This document shows, piece by piece, positions 28,440 to 37,938 of a stretch of 64,000 bases of DNA. The DNA is from Segetibacter sp. 3557_3. Lineage in GTDB: Bacteria; Bacteroidota; Bacteroidia; Chitinophagales; Chitinophagaceae. Location of the stretch: positions 1-64,000 of the forward strand of contig NZ_SMSK01000006.1 in the NCBI RefSeq assembly GCF_004354985.1, read 5' to 3'. A model generated the notes under the pieces. That model did not search any database, was not told where the DNA came from, and was given only the letters and a program-made list of their open reading frames with translations. Made by a program: the position numbers and the translations under genes. Each line of letters starts with the position of its first letter. The first letter of the stretch is position 1.

Positions 28440-28472
28440 CAATTGTATTCGCCGGGGTGAAGAGTGTGATTC

Positions 28473-28493
28473 GGTACAAGAGTGCGACGCAAC
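28473..28493 (-). repeat. Dispersed intergenic repeat, copy C
   Basis: The minus-strand reading GTTGCGTCGCACTCTTGTAC matches the core of copies D (46612) and E (61393). It lies between the convergent kinase and lysA genes. Confidence 0.7.
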
Positions 28494-28526
28494 CGGGGCT
28501 AAATAAAAGAACCAGTGCCTGGTCCA

Positions 28527-28550
28527 TAAAAAAAACCTGTCGCCCGGCAG
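28527..28550 (-). terminator. lysA terminator candidate
   Basis: On the minus strand CTGCC - GGGC - GACAG is a 5-bp stem with one wobble, followed by a G and eight T residues. The stem is short but the T-run is strong. It lies 33 nt after the lysA stop. Confidence 0.5.
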
Positions 28551-28582
28551 TAAACCCTATCCCTTGAATAAATGCCTGAAGT

Positions 28583-29800
28583 TTAGAATGATAATTCGAC
28601 CTGGTTTCGAAGAAGGTCGTTAAATTCTTCGCGCTGCCTGATGAGGTGCGGGACACCATCCTTTACCAAAACTTCAGCTGGTTTAAAACGCGAATTATAA
28701 TTACTTGACATTTCAAAGCCGTAAGCGCCGGCGTTATAGAACACCAGGTAGTCGCCTTCGCTAACTTCGTTAAGGTTCCGGTCCCAGGCAAAACTGTCGG
28801 TTTCGCAGATATTTCCTACAACTGAATACTTCTTTAGCGCTCCACCAAGATTGCTGATGTTTTCGATATGGTGATAGGAGTCGTAAAACATAGGCCGGAT
28901 AAGGTGGTTGAAGCCACTGTTAACGCTGGCAAATATGGTAGAGCCTGTTTGCTTAATTACGTTCACCTTTGTTATAAAATAGCCCGCCTGGCTCACCAGG
29001 TATTTACCAGGTTCGAACCAGATTTGCAATGGCCGGTTATTGGGATTGGGATGGCTGGCAAACGCTTCAGCAACTTTCGTTGCAAGCAGGTTGATGTCTG
29101 TTTCTTCGTCACCCTCTTTGTAAGGCACTTTAAATCCTCCGCCAAGATCGATAAACTCGAGTTCGTTGAACATTGGCGTTATCTCGAATAGCACTTCAAT
29201 TCCTTTAAGGAAGACATCTACATCTTTTATTTCGCTCCCGGTATGGATGTGGAGGCCACGGATAAACAGGTTATGTTCCTTCACCAGGGTGACGAGGTCA
29301 CCAACCTGTTCAACAGGGATCCCAAATTTACTTTTGTCGTGCCCGGTAGATATTTTAAGGTGTCCGCCGGCCATGATGTTGGGGCGTAACCGAACGCTAA
29401 CAGGATAGGAATGGCCGTACTTTCTACCAAACTTTTCGAGATTGGAAAGGCTATCGATATTGATGTTTACACCAAGTGATGCCGCTTCTTCGATTTCCTC
29501 GAAAGAGATGCCATTGGAGGTATAAAGAATATTTGTTGGGGTAAAGCCCGCGTGCATCGCAAGTTTTACTTCGTTAACAGAGCTGCAATCGACGCTTGCA
29601 CCAATTGAACGGACATACCTGAGCACATTTACATTGGTAAGTGCTTTACAGGCATAAAAGAAAACTACATCGCTATTGGAAAACGCATTCACCAGTTTTT
29701 CGTACTGCGACTTGATCTTTTCCGCATGGTAAACGTATAATGGCGTTCCAAAGGTGTTTGCAATATCGATGAGTGCGCTGTGAGAAAGAGATTGCGGCAT
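28583..29800 (-). CDS. lysA: Diaminopimelate decarboxylase
   Basis: Decarboxylates meso-diaminopimelate to lysine with pyridoxal phosphate. The 405-residue fold-type III enzyme has the PLP lysine in FYACKALTN (Lys52), HIHTGSEI, DLGGGFKVPY, the phosphate-binding EPGKYLVSQAG, and the substrate motifs CETDSFA and YGFEMSSNYN. I start at the ATG at 29800 (MPQSLSHSALIDIANTFGTP); a longer frame from 29887 would overlap scpB and add unrelated residues. It lies 34 nt after scpB, suggesting co-transcription. Confidence 0.95.
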   Translation of the reverse strand: MPQSLSHSALIDIANTFGTPLYVYHAEKIKSQYEKLVNAFSNSDVVFFYACKALTNVNVLRYVRSIGASVDCSSVNEVKLAMHAGFTPTNILYTSNGISFEEIEEAASLGVNINIDSLSNLEKFGRKYGHSYPVSVRLRPNIMAGGHLKISTGHDKSKFGIPVEQVGDLVTLVKEHNLFIRGLHIHTGSEIKDVDVFLKGIEVLFEITPMFNELEFIDLGGGFKVPYKEGDEETDINLLATKVAEAFASHPNPNNRPLQIWFEPGKYLVSQAGYFITKVNVIKQTGSTIFASVNSGFNHLIRPMFYDSYHHIENISNLGGALKKYSVVGNICETDSFAWDRNLNEVSEGDYLVFYNAGAYGFEMSSNYNSRFKPAEVLVKDGVPHLIRQREEFNDLLRNQVELSF

Positions 29801-29834
29801 TGTATCGGGTCTTAGATGGTAATTGAGGCGGTTA

Positions 29835-30746
29835 CTATTCAGCAGCAGGTGCTTCTTCGGTGGGTGATTCAAATTGTTTTCGTTCACTTGCAGTGGCGTT
29901 GTCTTCCTCTGCTGCTGGGGGCGTAGTTTCGATGTCGGCAGGCGGAAGATTTTCTGCAGCGGGGCTCCCGGGGGCTAAACTTTCTAAAACTTCAGGTTGC
30001 GGCCCGTGAACAGCCTCTGGTGGTATAGGTGCATTAGCTATTTGGGTAAACTCTGATGGATTGTGATCCGGATGGGATTGCCCCTCAACAAAAAGTTCGA
30101 TTTGTTGCTTGGGTGTATCGTCAATAAGGTTTTCGCGGTATGCGCCATCTTCGTGTGCATTAAGGGCGGAATTGACGACGGTTGCTTCAATCATCTGCTC
30201 TGCAAGTACTTCCTTGATCTTTGGCAGATCGTTGGTATCATTGATCCCAAAGTAATCCATGAACGACTTCGACGTTCCGTAAACAAGAGGCTTGCCTGGC
30301 AGGTTTTCGTTTCTGCCCGAGATGACGATCAGTTCTTTTTCGAGTAATTTTTGAACAGAGTAATCGCTGTTGACCCCCCTGATGGCTTCAACTTCGCCCT
30401 TCGTGATTGGTTGTTTATACGCAATGATTGCAAGGGTCTCCAATGCTGCATTCGATAAGCGTTTCAGGAATTTGTCGCCGTTTAGCTGGCCTACTGTAGC
30501 GTGAAATTCCTTTTTTGTCAGAAACTGCCAACCCCCTCCACTCTCCCTTACTTCGAAGGGGTAAAACTCAGCGTTATATTTTTCGCGAATACCTTCGACT
30601 GCAGCCTCAACCTGGTCAAGTGAAATCCTTTCTTCCATAAAGCCAAAGGCGTTGTTGATCAATTCGACAATATCGAGGCTTGTCAGCGGTTTATCGCTGG
30701 CAAAGATTAATGCTTCGATATGTGGAATGATCTCAGAAACTTCCAT
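29835..30746 (-). CDS. scpB: Segregation and condensation protein B
   Basis: ScpB is the winged-helix kleisin-associated subunit of the SMC-ScpAB complex that organises chromosomes. Residues 1-190 hold the two winged-helix domains (HIEALIFASDKPLTS, LSNAALETLAIIAYKQPITKGEVEAIRGVN, DYSVQKLLEKELI). Residues 200-303 form a long acidic Pro/Ala/Glu tail of low complexity, as in many Bacteroidota ScpB proteins. It is upstream of lysA. No scpA is in the window. Confidence 0.93.
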   Translation of the reverse strand: MEVSEIIPHIEALIFASDKPLTSLDIVELINNAFGFMEERISLDQVEAAVEGIREKYNAEFYPFEVRESGGGWQFLTKKEFHATVGQLNGDKFLKRLSNAALETLAIIAYKQPITKGEVEAIRGVNSDYSVQKLLEKELIVISGRNENLPGKPLVYGTSKSFMDYFGINDTNDLPKIKEVLAEQMIEATVVNSALNAHEDGAYRENLIDDTPKQQIELFVEGQSHPDHNPSEFTQIANAPIPPEAVHGPQPEVLESLAPGSPAAENLPPADIETTPPAAEEDNATASERKQFESPTEEAPAAE

Positions 30747-30752
30747 AACCCC

Positions 30753-30770
30753 AAAAACCCCCTAAGGGGC
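30753..30770 (-). terminator. Weak terminator after atpG
   Basis: On the minus strand CCCC-TTA-GGGG is followed by GTTTTTGG. The 4-5 bp stem is short, so read-through into scpB is possible. Confidence 0.35.
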
Positions 30771-30825
30771 TGTTTTAAGTTCCGGCTTTTGGCTCAAAAA
30801 AAGTGTTTGATTGGTATTAACGGTA

Positions 30826-31710
30826 CTATCCGTTGAGTGCCGCTGCACCGCTAACAATCTCGGTAAGTTCAGTGGTGATGGCCGCCTGTCTTGCGCGGTT
30901 GTAAGAAATTTTAAGCACTTTCAGCAGTTCATTGGCATTTTCACTGGCCTTATCCATTGCCGTCATTCGGGCGCCGTGCTCGCTGGCGTTGGCGTCTAGT
31001 ATTGCTTTGAAGAGCTGGGTATTCAGGATTTTTGGCATCAACTCAGCTACAAGTTGTTCTTTGGCGGGCTCAAAGATGAAATCTGCTTTCTTGGCCCCTT
31101 CACGCCGTTCAACCTTTGGGATGGGAAGGAATCTTTCAACTACAAAGCGCTGGGTAGCGGCATTTTTAAACTCGCTGTAAATAATTTCTACTACATCGAA
31201 TTCCTTGTTTTCAAAGGCTTTCACTGCTGCAATGGCTACTGCCTGAACTGTTTCGAAAGTAAGATTTAGAAAAACGTCTTTATGATCTGCGTTCGTTTTG
31301 TATTCACCACCACGGCTCAGGCTCTCGTACCCCTTTTTGCCAATGTTCCAAATGGTAACATTTCCTTTTTTTTGTTGGCTGCTATAATTCTCCTGTATGG
31401 CCTGGCGTGCTGTTTTTACGATGTTAGCGTTATAACCACCGGCCAGTCCCCGATCGCTGGTGATAACAATGAAGAGTACCCTTTCATTGCCGCGGTCAGT
31501 AGCAAGGGATCCACCAATATCGCCTTCTGAATTGCTAACGATGTTGCTGAGCATTTCCTGTAACTTTTCGGCATAAGGTCTCATTTGAACAATAGCTTCC
31601 TGTGCACGGCGTAGTTTTGCTGCACTTACCATTTTCATAGCCTTGGTAATCTGTTGGGTGCTTTGTACGCTCTTGATCCTGTTACGAACCTCTTTTAATT
31701 GGCCGCTCAT
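30826..31710 (-). CDS. atpG: ATP synthase F1 gamma subunit
   Basis: The gamma subunit is the rotor shaft of the F1 motor. The 294-residue chain has the N-terminal coiled helix (LKEVRNRIKSVQSTQQITKAMKMVSAAKLRRAQ), the central GLAGGYNANI segment, and the C-terminal coil (ARMTAMDKASENANELL, ITTELTEIVSGAAAL). No other ATP synthase subunit is next to it: the upstream gene is divergent and unrelated. It has its own well-formed promoter about 100 nt upstream. Confidence 0.96.
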   Translation of the reverse strand: MSGQLKEVRNRIKSVQSTQQITKAMKMVSAAKLRRAQEAIVQMRPYAEKLQEMLSNIVSNSEGDIGGSLATDRGNERVLFIVITSDRGLAGGYNANIVKTARQAIQENYSSQQKKGNVTIWNIGKKGYESLSRGGEYKTNADHKDVFLNLTFETVQAVAIAAVKAFENKEFDVVEIIYSEFKNAATQRFVVERFLPIPKVERREGAKKADFIFEPAKEQLVAELMPKILNTQLFKAILDANASEHGARMTAMDKASENANELLKVLKISYNRARQAAITTELTEIVSGAAALNG

Positions 31711-31808
31711 GTTTGTTGATTCAGAATTTTAGGGAATAGCCTCTTGAAAACCAGACGAATACTAGTTGAAATGGCACCAGTTTCCGCCCCAATTTTCCTA
31801 ACTGGGTG

Positions 31809-31838
31809 CAAAAGTAACGAATGAAGGGGAAAAGCCAA
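31809..31838 (-). promoter_or_regulatory. atpG promoter
   Basis: TTG at 31838-31836, 19 nt, then TACTTTTG at 31816-31809 on the minus strand, a complete match to the Bacteroidota consensus. The start would be near 31802, giving a leader of about 90 nt. The rest of the gap to 32120 has no supported gene. Confidence 0.7.
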
Positions 31839-32120
31839 GGGTTTTCAGCAGTTAGCGGGTCGAAAAAGCTAAACATGATGATGTTCCATTATATAAGTCA
31901 TGAGATTTGAAGGAAGTTCATTCCTGGGATTTCTTAATGGATCCATGGGATGGCTAAGTGGACGCTTGAGACCAATTAAGCGCTGGCCCGGGCCGGTGGG
32001 TTGCTACCGACACCGAGGTTTTCTTCCGGAGACGTGTTGGGGAACCACATTAAAAAGAGATATAAATTTACATTTCCTTACCTGCAAGCAATTCTAATTA
32101 CCAGTAAATTCGCCGCATAT

Positions 32121-32552
32121 ATGCTAAAAGGGAAAGAGTTAAGAATTGGGAACTGGATTGCAATGCTGAGTGAAACTTCCATAACAGAAGATATTTATAC
32201 AACAAAACAAATTGCTACGGGGTCCGAGATTGATCAAATTACCAAGCTGTTGCAGATCAGCAATGGCAATGGATTGATTGCATACAAGGCAATCTTAATT
32301 ACGCCGGAAATACTGTTGCAATTCGGTTTTAAAAAGGGAACAAAGTCAGATTATTATAAGGAGTTTATAAATTCCGTGGGAGACGTTAAAAAGCTTTACA
32401 TCGGCATCGATGAGGGCTCTTATTTTTGGGGAATTGAAGAAGAACTAAAAAGTGTTCCAATAGAGAAAATCCGGTTTTTACACCAGCTTCAAAATATTTA
32501 TTATTCCCTCTCTAACCACGAGTTGGTTCCTCAGCAGAAAACTACTGTGTAG
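32121..32552 (+). CDS. Conserved hypothetical protein with ELRIGN opening
   Basis: 143 residues starting MLKGKELRIGNWIAM. The ELRIGNW opening is shared by many short Bacteroidota proteins, some phage-borne, of unknown function. No signal peptide, membrane segment or catalytic motif is seen; the sequence predicts mixed alpha/beta. I start at the ATG at 32121, as an upstream extension to 32001 looks non-coding. The gene is divergent from atpG and has a clear terminator after it. A recent arrival by transfer is possible but unproven. Confidence 0.7.
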   Translation: MLKGKELRIGNWIAMLSETSITEDIYTTKQIATGSEIDQITKLLQISNGNGLIAYKAILITPEILLQFGFKKGTKSDYYKEFINSVGDVKKLYIGIDEGSYFWGIEEELKSVPIEKIRFLHQLQNIYYSLSNHELVPQQKTTV

Positions 32553-32565
32553 CTGCAATTGACGG

Positions 32566-32602
32566 AAAAGCCGGTCATCCATTTGCGGTTGACCGGCTTT
32601 TT
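32566..32602. terminator. Terminator after the ELRIGN gene
   Basis: AAAAGCCGGTCA and TGACCGGCTTTT form a 12-bp perfect stem with a 12-nt loop, followed by T. It may also serve the convergent hydrolase gene. Confidence 0.85.
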
Positions 32603-32665
32603 GATTCTAGTGCCTGAGCCATTCAATTGATCGGTCAACAACCTGGGTTGGGGACCAAATAAATT

Positions 32666-33508
32666 TTACCTCTTAAATGTTGCCTGGAAAAAGGCTTTCA
32701 TATCGTTCCACGATGCACTGTCGGCTGCAGGATTATACTGAATAGGCATTTTAAACTTTTCGGCTGTCCTGGTAGCATCAGGGTTGGTAAACGCATGCGT
32801 CGCGTTTGGATAAATTTTCACGGTGTAGTCCGCACCTACGGAGTCCATGCTTTTCTTAAATGCATTCACCTCCGCGTCGGGAACAAAGTTGTCGGCCCCG
32901 CCATGACATACAAGCACCCTAGCTTTCAACAGGTCCTTTGCGGGTGCCACTCCGCCAAGGCTCCCATGAAAACTCACGACACCCTGAAGCGGAGCCCCAA
33001 GCTTGGCGGCATTCAATGCAACATAACCCCCAAAACAGTAACCAATTGCCGCCAGATTCGAGGTGTCTGCTTGTTTGTAAGTTTTTAGTTTGGAGAGTGC
33101 AGCATCTACATAAAACCTGGTGAGTTGCGGGTTCATATAAAATGGGGTAGCCAGTGCTTGTGCCTCCGTTGGGTCCGCAGCGATTTTCCCTTGTCCGTAC
33201 ATATCTACTGCCATCGCAATATAACCCAGGGAAGCAAGTTGCCGTGCCCTGGAGCGGGTATAATCGTTCAGGCCCCACCACTCCGGGAGAACCAATACGG
33301 CTGGGCGGACGGCTTCTGAGTTTTGATCGTAAGTGATGTAACCTTTCAGGGTAACCGTATCCAAGGCGTAGGTTACCGCCTCCTCCTTGATGCTCACCAC
33401 ACTTGTGTCGCCGTCTTTGTCACGCGGTGCCGTTTGAGCTCCATTGTTACATGATGCAGATACAATGGCACAGCAGAGGACTGTAAATAACCAGGGTGCT
33501 TTAAACAT
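32666..33508 (-). CDS. Dienelactone hydrolase family protein, exported
   Basis: A 280-residue alpha/beta hydrolase. The leader ends VSASC (Cys20), so it is likely a lipoprotein, though Ser at -3 is not ideal. Catalytic features of the DLH family: the nucleophile elbow GYCFGGY (Cys), HGGADNFVPDAEV (Asp) and NATHAFTNPDA (His). The family cleaves lactones and other esters; the natural substrate here is unknown. It follows pfkB on the same strand with a 69-nt gap. Confidence 0.87.
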   Translation of the reverse strand: MFKAPWLFTVLCCAIVSASCNNGAQTAPRDKDGDTSVVSIKEEAVTYALDTVTLKGYITYDQNSEAVRPAVLVLPEWWGLNDYTRSRARQLASLGYIAMAVDMYGQGKIAADPTEAQALATPFYMNPQLTRFYVDAALSKLKTYKQADTSNLAAIGYCFGGYVALNAAKLGAPLQGVVSFHGSLGGVAPAKDLLKARVLVCHGGADNFVPDAEVNAFKKSMDSVGADYTVKIYPNATHAFTNPDATRTAEKFKMPIQYNPAADSASWNDMKAFFQATFKR

Positions 33509-33577
33509 ATAAATAGATGATGCATTTGTAAATGATAGCTCATGTGTTTCACGAACAAAGGAACCTTAATAATGGCT

Positions 33578-34528
33578 TCAGGCAAAATGAGCGTCCACCT
33601 TAACACTCTTCAGATGTTTGTAAAGTTTTTCTACGTCCGCTAATTTACAAAGTTCGGTACCGGCATTTAAGGTAGTGGCGGTACCCGCGGCAATCCCGTA
33701 TTTCAATACATCACCCCATTCCCAACCCCGGGTTAAAGAAAGTACCATACCGGCAACCATTGTATCTCCCGCCCCAACGGTACTTTTCCGTTTTACGGTT
33801 GGTGACGGTGATTGATAAACGTTGTCACGCGTAATTAACATTGCCCCTGAAGGTCCCATCGAGATAACCATGACCTCGCAACCACCCTGGCGGATGATTT
33901 GTTGAGCGGCTTCAATAGCGTCTTCACGGTGAAGTTCTTCAACACCGTGTAATGCACTCAGTTCTCCAAGGTTGGGTTTTATCATGAAAACACCATCATC
34001 CATAGCCTGTTTTAACGGCTCCCCGGATGTATCAAGAATAAGCCGAGCGTTTTTCCTCCTGGTTATCGCAGCAAGTTTTGCAAAGATGTCGACCGGCACA
34101 CCCTCTGGTAAACTTCCACTGGCAACAATGTATTCAACTCCTTGAGCCTCTTCCAGAATTTGCAGGCATTTCTGCCATTCGTGTTCTTTTATTCGTGGAC
34201 CGGGCATACCAAAACGATACTGGAGGTTCGAAGACTCATCCATGACAATCAGGTTTTCGCGGGTGTGCCCGGAGATCTCAACCACATTAGAGTTAAGGCC
34301 TTCTTCGTGTAGTAGGTGCTCGTAGTGTTTACCAGAATAGCCACCTGCAAGGTATACGGCTGTTGATGTTCCGCCGAGTTTCCTGATCGCGCGCGAAACA
34401 TTTACCCCACCCCCACCCGGTTCGAAAACCGGATCAGCACATCTTAGCTTTTTGTCGGGTACAATTGCCTTTACGGTTGTGCTCTTGTCGATTGCGGGGT
34501 TAAGTGTAAGAGTTACAATTTTTTCCAT
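33578..34528 (-). CDS. pfkB: 6-phosphofructokinase II (PfkB family sugar kinase)
   Basis: A 316-residue ribokinase-family kinase. The opening TLTLNPAIDKSTTV and the stretch KLRCADPVFEPGGGGVNVSR are very close to E. coli Pfk-2. The C-terminal GAGDTMVAGM carries the catalytic Asp and anion hole. The best reading is phosphorylation of fructose 6-phosphate; 1-phosphofructokinase or tagatose-6-phosphate kinase activity is the alternative. It lies between the TonB receptor and hydrolase genes on one strand. Confidence 0.85.
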   Translation of the reverse strand: MEKIVTLTLNPAIDKSTTVKAIVPDKKLRCADPVFEPGGGGVNVSRAIRKLGGTSTAVYLAGGYSGKHYEHLLHEEGLNSNVVEISGHTRENLIVMDESSNLQYRFGMPGPRIKEHEWQKCLQILEEAQGVEYIVASGSLPEGVPVDIFAKLAAITRRKNARLILDTSGEPLKQAMDDGVFMIKPNLGELSALHGVEELHREDAIEAAQQIIRQGGCEVMVISMGPSGAMLITRDNVYQSPSPTVKRKSTVGAGDTMVAGMVLSLTRGWEWGDVLKYGIAAGTATTLNAGTELCKLADVEKLYKHLKSVKVDAHFA

Positions 34529-34612
34529 AGCGGATGATATTTGTGCCGGTGAAAGGTTGTCCGTAGAAGCCTTTTCCTGTGTGATAACGGGTGGTTGCAG
34601 TACAGCATGGGG

Positions 34613-36826
34613 TTATATACCTGCACGAAGGGATACTATAAAATTTGTGCCGGGTGATACTATACCAGATGAATAAACACGGTAACGTTGGTTGGTTAGA
34701 TTCTCGAATCCCGCTGTAGCGGTCAGGTGTTTACTAAAGCGGTAAACCGATTTTAAGTTGAGTGTATACCATGATGGACTATAAGGTTTACCGGCAGCAT
34801 TTGTCGCATAAATGAATGGCTTACTCTGTTCTGAAGGTGCAAGGTTTGCTGCTGCTACCGAGCCGTTAAAATTGTAAGAGAGTTCGATCATCAACTTTTC
34901 ACGTTCATAAGCAATGGCCAATCTCCCGTAAAATGGCGGGGCATGCCGCAACTGCACATCTTTATTTTGTGTATCATCTGTTTCCCGGCCATCGATGTAA
35001 TTTGCCCTTGTTTCCCAGCTGAAGTGTTTGGCAAACTTCCAATTATACCCCGCCTGTACACCCCAGACCTTTGCCCGTGCTACATTTTGAAGCGCCTGTA
35101 CCCGGCTTCGTACTCCTTCGTAGATAATGGTGTCTTCTCCATTGAAGGTGAAGGGCCGACGTACAATTGCATTATCGAGAATGGTATGGAATACCGTCAG
35201 ATCATATGTGAGCTTGTCGCTAATCTTGCCGGCAATACCGAGATCAGCATTGTAAGCGTACTCAGCTTGCAGGTTTGGATTGGGAACAATCACGTTCCCT
35301 ACTTCCGAGTCAAACACCTTTCCAAGGTCGTCGATATTAGGTACCCTAAAACCTGTTGAGAGGTTAGCATTCAACTGCCATTCGGTTGAGGGTCGTAAAA
35401 CAAGCCCGATATTACCGGTAACAGCACCATCCCTGATTTCGGCACTATGAAACGGAAATTTGAAGTACGTAGAATCGAACGGCGCGTTTAAGGTTACATG
35501 GTTGTACCGAATGCCTGTTGATAGCGTAGCCTTTTTTGAGAGGTAGGTTTTAAGACTGCTGTACAGGCCGGCGGAGGCCCAGGTTGAATTATCCGGGTAC
35601 CTGGTGGCAGTTCCTTCTATTGAACCATTATTGATATTGGTACGCCGCGCAACAGAGCCTATGCTGTTGTGTACATACTCAAGTCCGTAAAAGAGTTCTG
35701 CTTTGTCGCCGAACTTTTTGTCAAAATCAAGATTGCCCGAAAAAACGTCGACAGTTTCCGTTTGGTTTCGAAGCCTTGCATTGTTGATGCGACGATCGTT
35801 CCGGCTTTCCTCGTAATCCTGTATTGCCAGTATGAGCCGGGCATCATCGTACATCGTCGTTGGGGTAGCATGATCCACCCGCACCTGGTGCATTTTCCAA
35901 ACCTGGGGACCGTAGTACCATTCCGCATAGGTGGGGGTGCTGCCGGTTAGTTCTATGAGGCGATCGTAGCGCGGCACATTGCCTGTTGCGGAATAGTGAT
36001 AAGCATATTGCAGGTCCCAGTGCTCATTGGGCTTGAAGCGCAGTTTTGCGAGGGCATTTAACTGGTGGTAACCGGTTTGTTTTTGCCGGTAAGGATCGGG
36101 GTTAAACAATACGCTGTCTTTTCCGTTGATGCGTTCAACATAGAAATTTCGAAGATAGCTGTCCTGCCCGCCGTTTTTCCCCATCTTCAGATCGCCGAAG
36201 TCGCTATAAGTAGCACTACCGAGCAAGGCCCATTTCTTAAAGCCAAGGTTCAGATCCAGGTGAGAGGTTTGTTCGTTATTTGCGGTTGAATGCCGGATGA
36301 CGCCGTTTGCTTTTACGAGCATTTTTGTGGTGTTGCTATGGGTAGGTTGAAGGGTGTGGAAGTCCATGACCCCACCAATCGCGTCACTTCCATATATGAT
36401 GGAACCCGGACCAAAAACGACTTCAGCACTTTGGGTTGAAAGTGCATCCAGCGAGATCAGGTTCTGGAGGTTGCCGCTCCGGTAGATGGCATTGTTCATC
36501 CGCACTCCATCGACAACAATCAGCACCCGGTTAGTTGAAAATCCGCGGATCATAGGACTGCCACCACCCAGTTGACTCTTTTGAATAAACACCTGGCCAG
36601 TCATACCTAAAAGGTCGGCAGCGGTTTGGGGGTTTTGCAGTATCGCCTGCTTTCGGCTCACCCGGAGGATGGCGTTCGGTATTTCGTTGCGGTTCTGTTC
36701 CCATTTGTTTGCAGAAATGTATATGTCATCAAGATCGCCGGTTAACGTGTCTGTTCCATTTTTTTGTGCAGAAAGCATTACAGTGATACAGGCAAATACG
36801 CCGGACAAGAATATATTTCGAATCAT
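34613..36826 (-). CDS. TonB-dependent outer-membrane receptor
   Basis: 737 residues with a signal peptide (to about 20). The plug domain (about 40-160: TAADLLGMTGQVFIQKS, SPMIRGFSTNRVLIVVDGVR, VFGPGSIIYGSDAIGG) leads into a 22-strand beta-barrel ending in the aromatic-poor LRAGI. It lacks the N-terminal carboxypeptidase-regulatory-like domain of SusC-type receptors, so it looks like a metal, heme or cobalamin receptor rather than a glycan importer; the exact ligand is not readable. A divergently placed regulator or a SusD partner is absent. pfkB follows after 84 nt. Confidence 0.88.
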   Translation of the reverse strand: MIRNIFLSGVFACITVMLSAQKNGTDTLTGDLDDIYISANKWEQNRNEIPNAILRVSRKQAILQNPQTAADLLGMTGQVFIQKSQLGGGSPMIRGFSTNRVLIVVDGVRMNNAIYRSGNLQNLISLDALSTQSAEVVFGPGSIIYGSDAIGGVMDFHTLQPTHSNTTKMLVKANGVIRHSTANNEQTSHLDLNLGFKKWALLGSATYSDFGDLKMGKNGGQDSYLRNFYVERINGKDSVLFNPDPYRQKQTGYHQLNALAKLRFKPNEHWDLQYAYHYSATGNVPRYDRLIELTGSTPTYAEWYYGPQVWKMHQVRVDHATPTTMYDDARLILAIQDYEESRNDRRINNARLRNQTETVDVFSGNLDFDKKFGDKAELFYGLEYVHNSIGSVARRTNINNGSIEGTATRYPDNSTWASAGLYSSLKTYLSKKATLSTGIRYNHVTLNAPFDSTYFKFPFHSAEIRDGAVTGNIGLVLRPSTEWQLNANLSTGFRVPNIDDLGKVFDSEVGNVIVPNPNLQAEYAYNADLGIAGKISDKLTYDLTVFHTILDNAIVRRPFTFNGEDTIIYEGVRSRVQALQNVARAKVWGVQAGYNWKFAKHFSWETRANYIDGRETDDTQNKDVQLRHAPPFYGRLAIAYEREKLMIELSYNFNGSVAAANLAPSEQSKPFIYATNAAGKPYSPSWYTLNLKSVYRFSKHLTATAGFENLTNQRYRVYSSGIVSPGTNFIVSLRAGI

Positions 36827-37260
36827 AGATTATTGTTTGAAGTTGTTGCTGTTGGAAACAACAGGAGTACCCGACTCGTTATAGCAAATCGATGTTGTTG
36901 ATCAAGGAAAACCTTATGATGTGATTTCCTTTTGGCTCTTATGCCCGAAGCGCTGCACAAGTCGAACAGCGAAACAGATTAAAAAGATCAGGGCCGACCC
37001 GCTTACGAACGGAGTTCCGGACTGGCAACGCACCTGGTACACCTCATTATACCTCACAGGTTACAATGGCAAAATCCGACCAAATAAGTTAGGAATGGCC
37101 TTCTTCCCCCGGGGTACGCCAAGAGGAGTTCGTACCCGTCGATGTTAGTCCCCTAATGGCGAATGGTTGGTAATCCCATTGAAGATGCGGTACACTCAGC
37201 CTTCCCGGAACTACTGCAGCTTTGATACTGGTGGTTGTCATTATGGAAACCGCATACCAG
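36827..37260. other. Intergenic region upstream of the TonB receptor
   Basis: About 430 nt with no supported gene on either strand, no strong hairpin and no perfect TAnnTTTG box. It separates the receptor from the small membrane-protein gene at 37261. Confidence 0.4.
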
Positions 37261-37812
37261 CTAGTCTTGCCAGGATCGGTGCGTAAAAGCAAAATCGTTA
37301 GCTATCCGTCGCGGAGGGGGAAATTCTATTGTGGTAAATGCAGGAGTAAGTTGGACCCTGAGTTCAAGGTAAACCACTAGCCCGTTCAGAACCGGAGGTT
37401 TTGGTAATGTATCACATGGCAATTGATCGTGGTAAAGAATCGAAAACCATCTGGTGAACCCTTGAAACGCAGGCAGTGATTTGCTTCTGCCAGAAAGCAG
37501 GTCGTTGATCCTGGTATGCAGTGCCTGCTCCTGGTGATCATACAAGCCTTTCACCTCCAGAATACCTGGCTCCAGCTCAATTATTGAATGAACATCGAAA
37601 AGATGACCATTGAGGAGGATCTCTTTATGCTTTTTATGCCAGAGCAAAGCTTTGGAGGATAGTAGAACCGTAACCAGCTCATCTTCTTCCAAAGCCATCT
37701 CCATCTGCTCCCTGATATTATGTTGTTGGCAGAGAAACAGCGCTGAAAATACAACAGGCACTACAGCCAGTACAACGAAGAGGGCACCTGTTATGTTTCT
37801 GAGTATTTTCAT
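37261..37812 (-). CDS. Hypothetical membrane-anchored protein
   Basis: 183 residues with one N-terminal hydrophobic segment (GALFVVLAVVPVVFSALFL) and a soluble remainder, probably periplasmic. No catalytic motif or family is recognised. Short proteins of this shape are often next to TonB receptors for metals in Bacteroidota, and this gene precedes the receptor on the same strand, but a 434-nt gap separates them. Role unknown. Confidence 0.7.
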   Translation of the reverse strand: MKILRNITGALFVVLAVVPVVFSALFLCQQHNIREQMEMALEEDELVTVLLSSKALLWHKKHKEILLNGHLFDVHSIIELEPGILEVKGLYDHQEQALHTRINDLLSGRSKSLPAFQGFTRWFSILYHDQLPCDTLPKPPVLNGLVVYLELRVQLTPAFTTIEFPPPRRIANDFAFTHRSWQD

Positions 37813-37938
37813 TGATCCTCTTCAATACCGGAAGCGCGTCAACTGAGCCTCCGGTAGTTTCTTTGAGTTGCGCGTTAGCATGCCGATTGAACGCCACTAG
37901 TAATTATACCAAATGACTTGAGACAGTGGCGAAGGTTG

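Noticed and set aside
31900-32097. 65-codon plus-strand frame upstream of the ELRIGN gene
   Set aside because: Trp/Arg/Gly-rich composition without family resemblance; overlaps the leader of the better supported gene.
34613-36826. SusC-type glycan receptor
   Set aside because: No N-terminal carboxypeptidase-regulatory-like domain and no SusD gene next to it.
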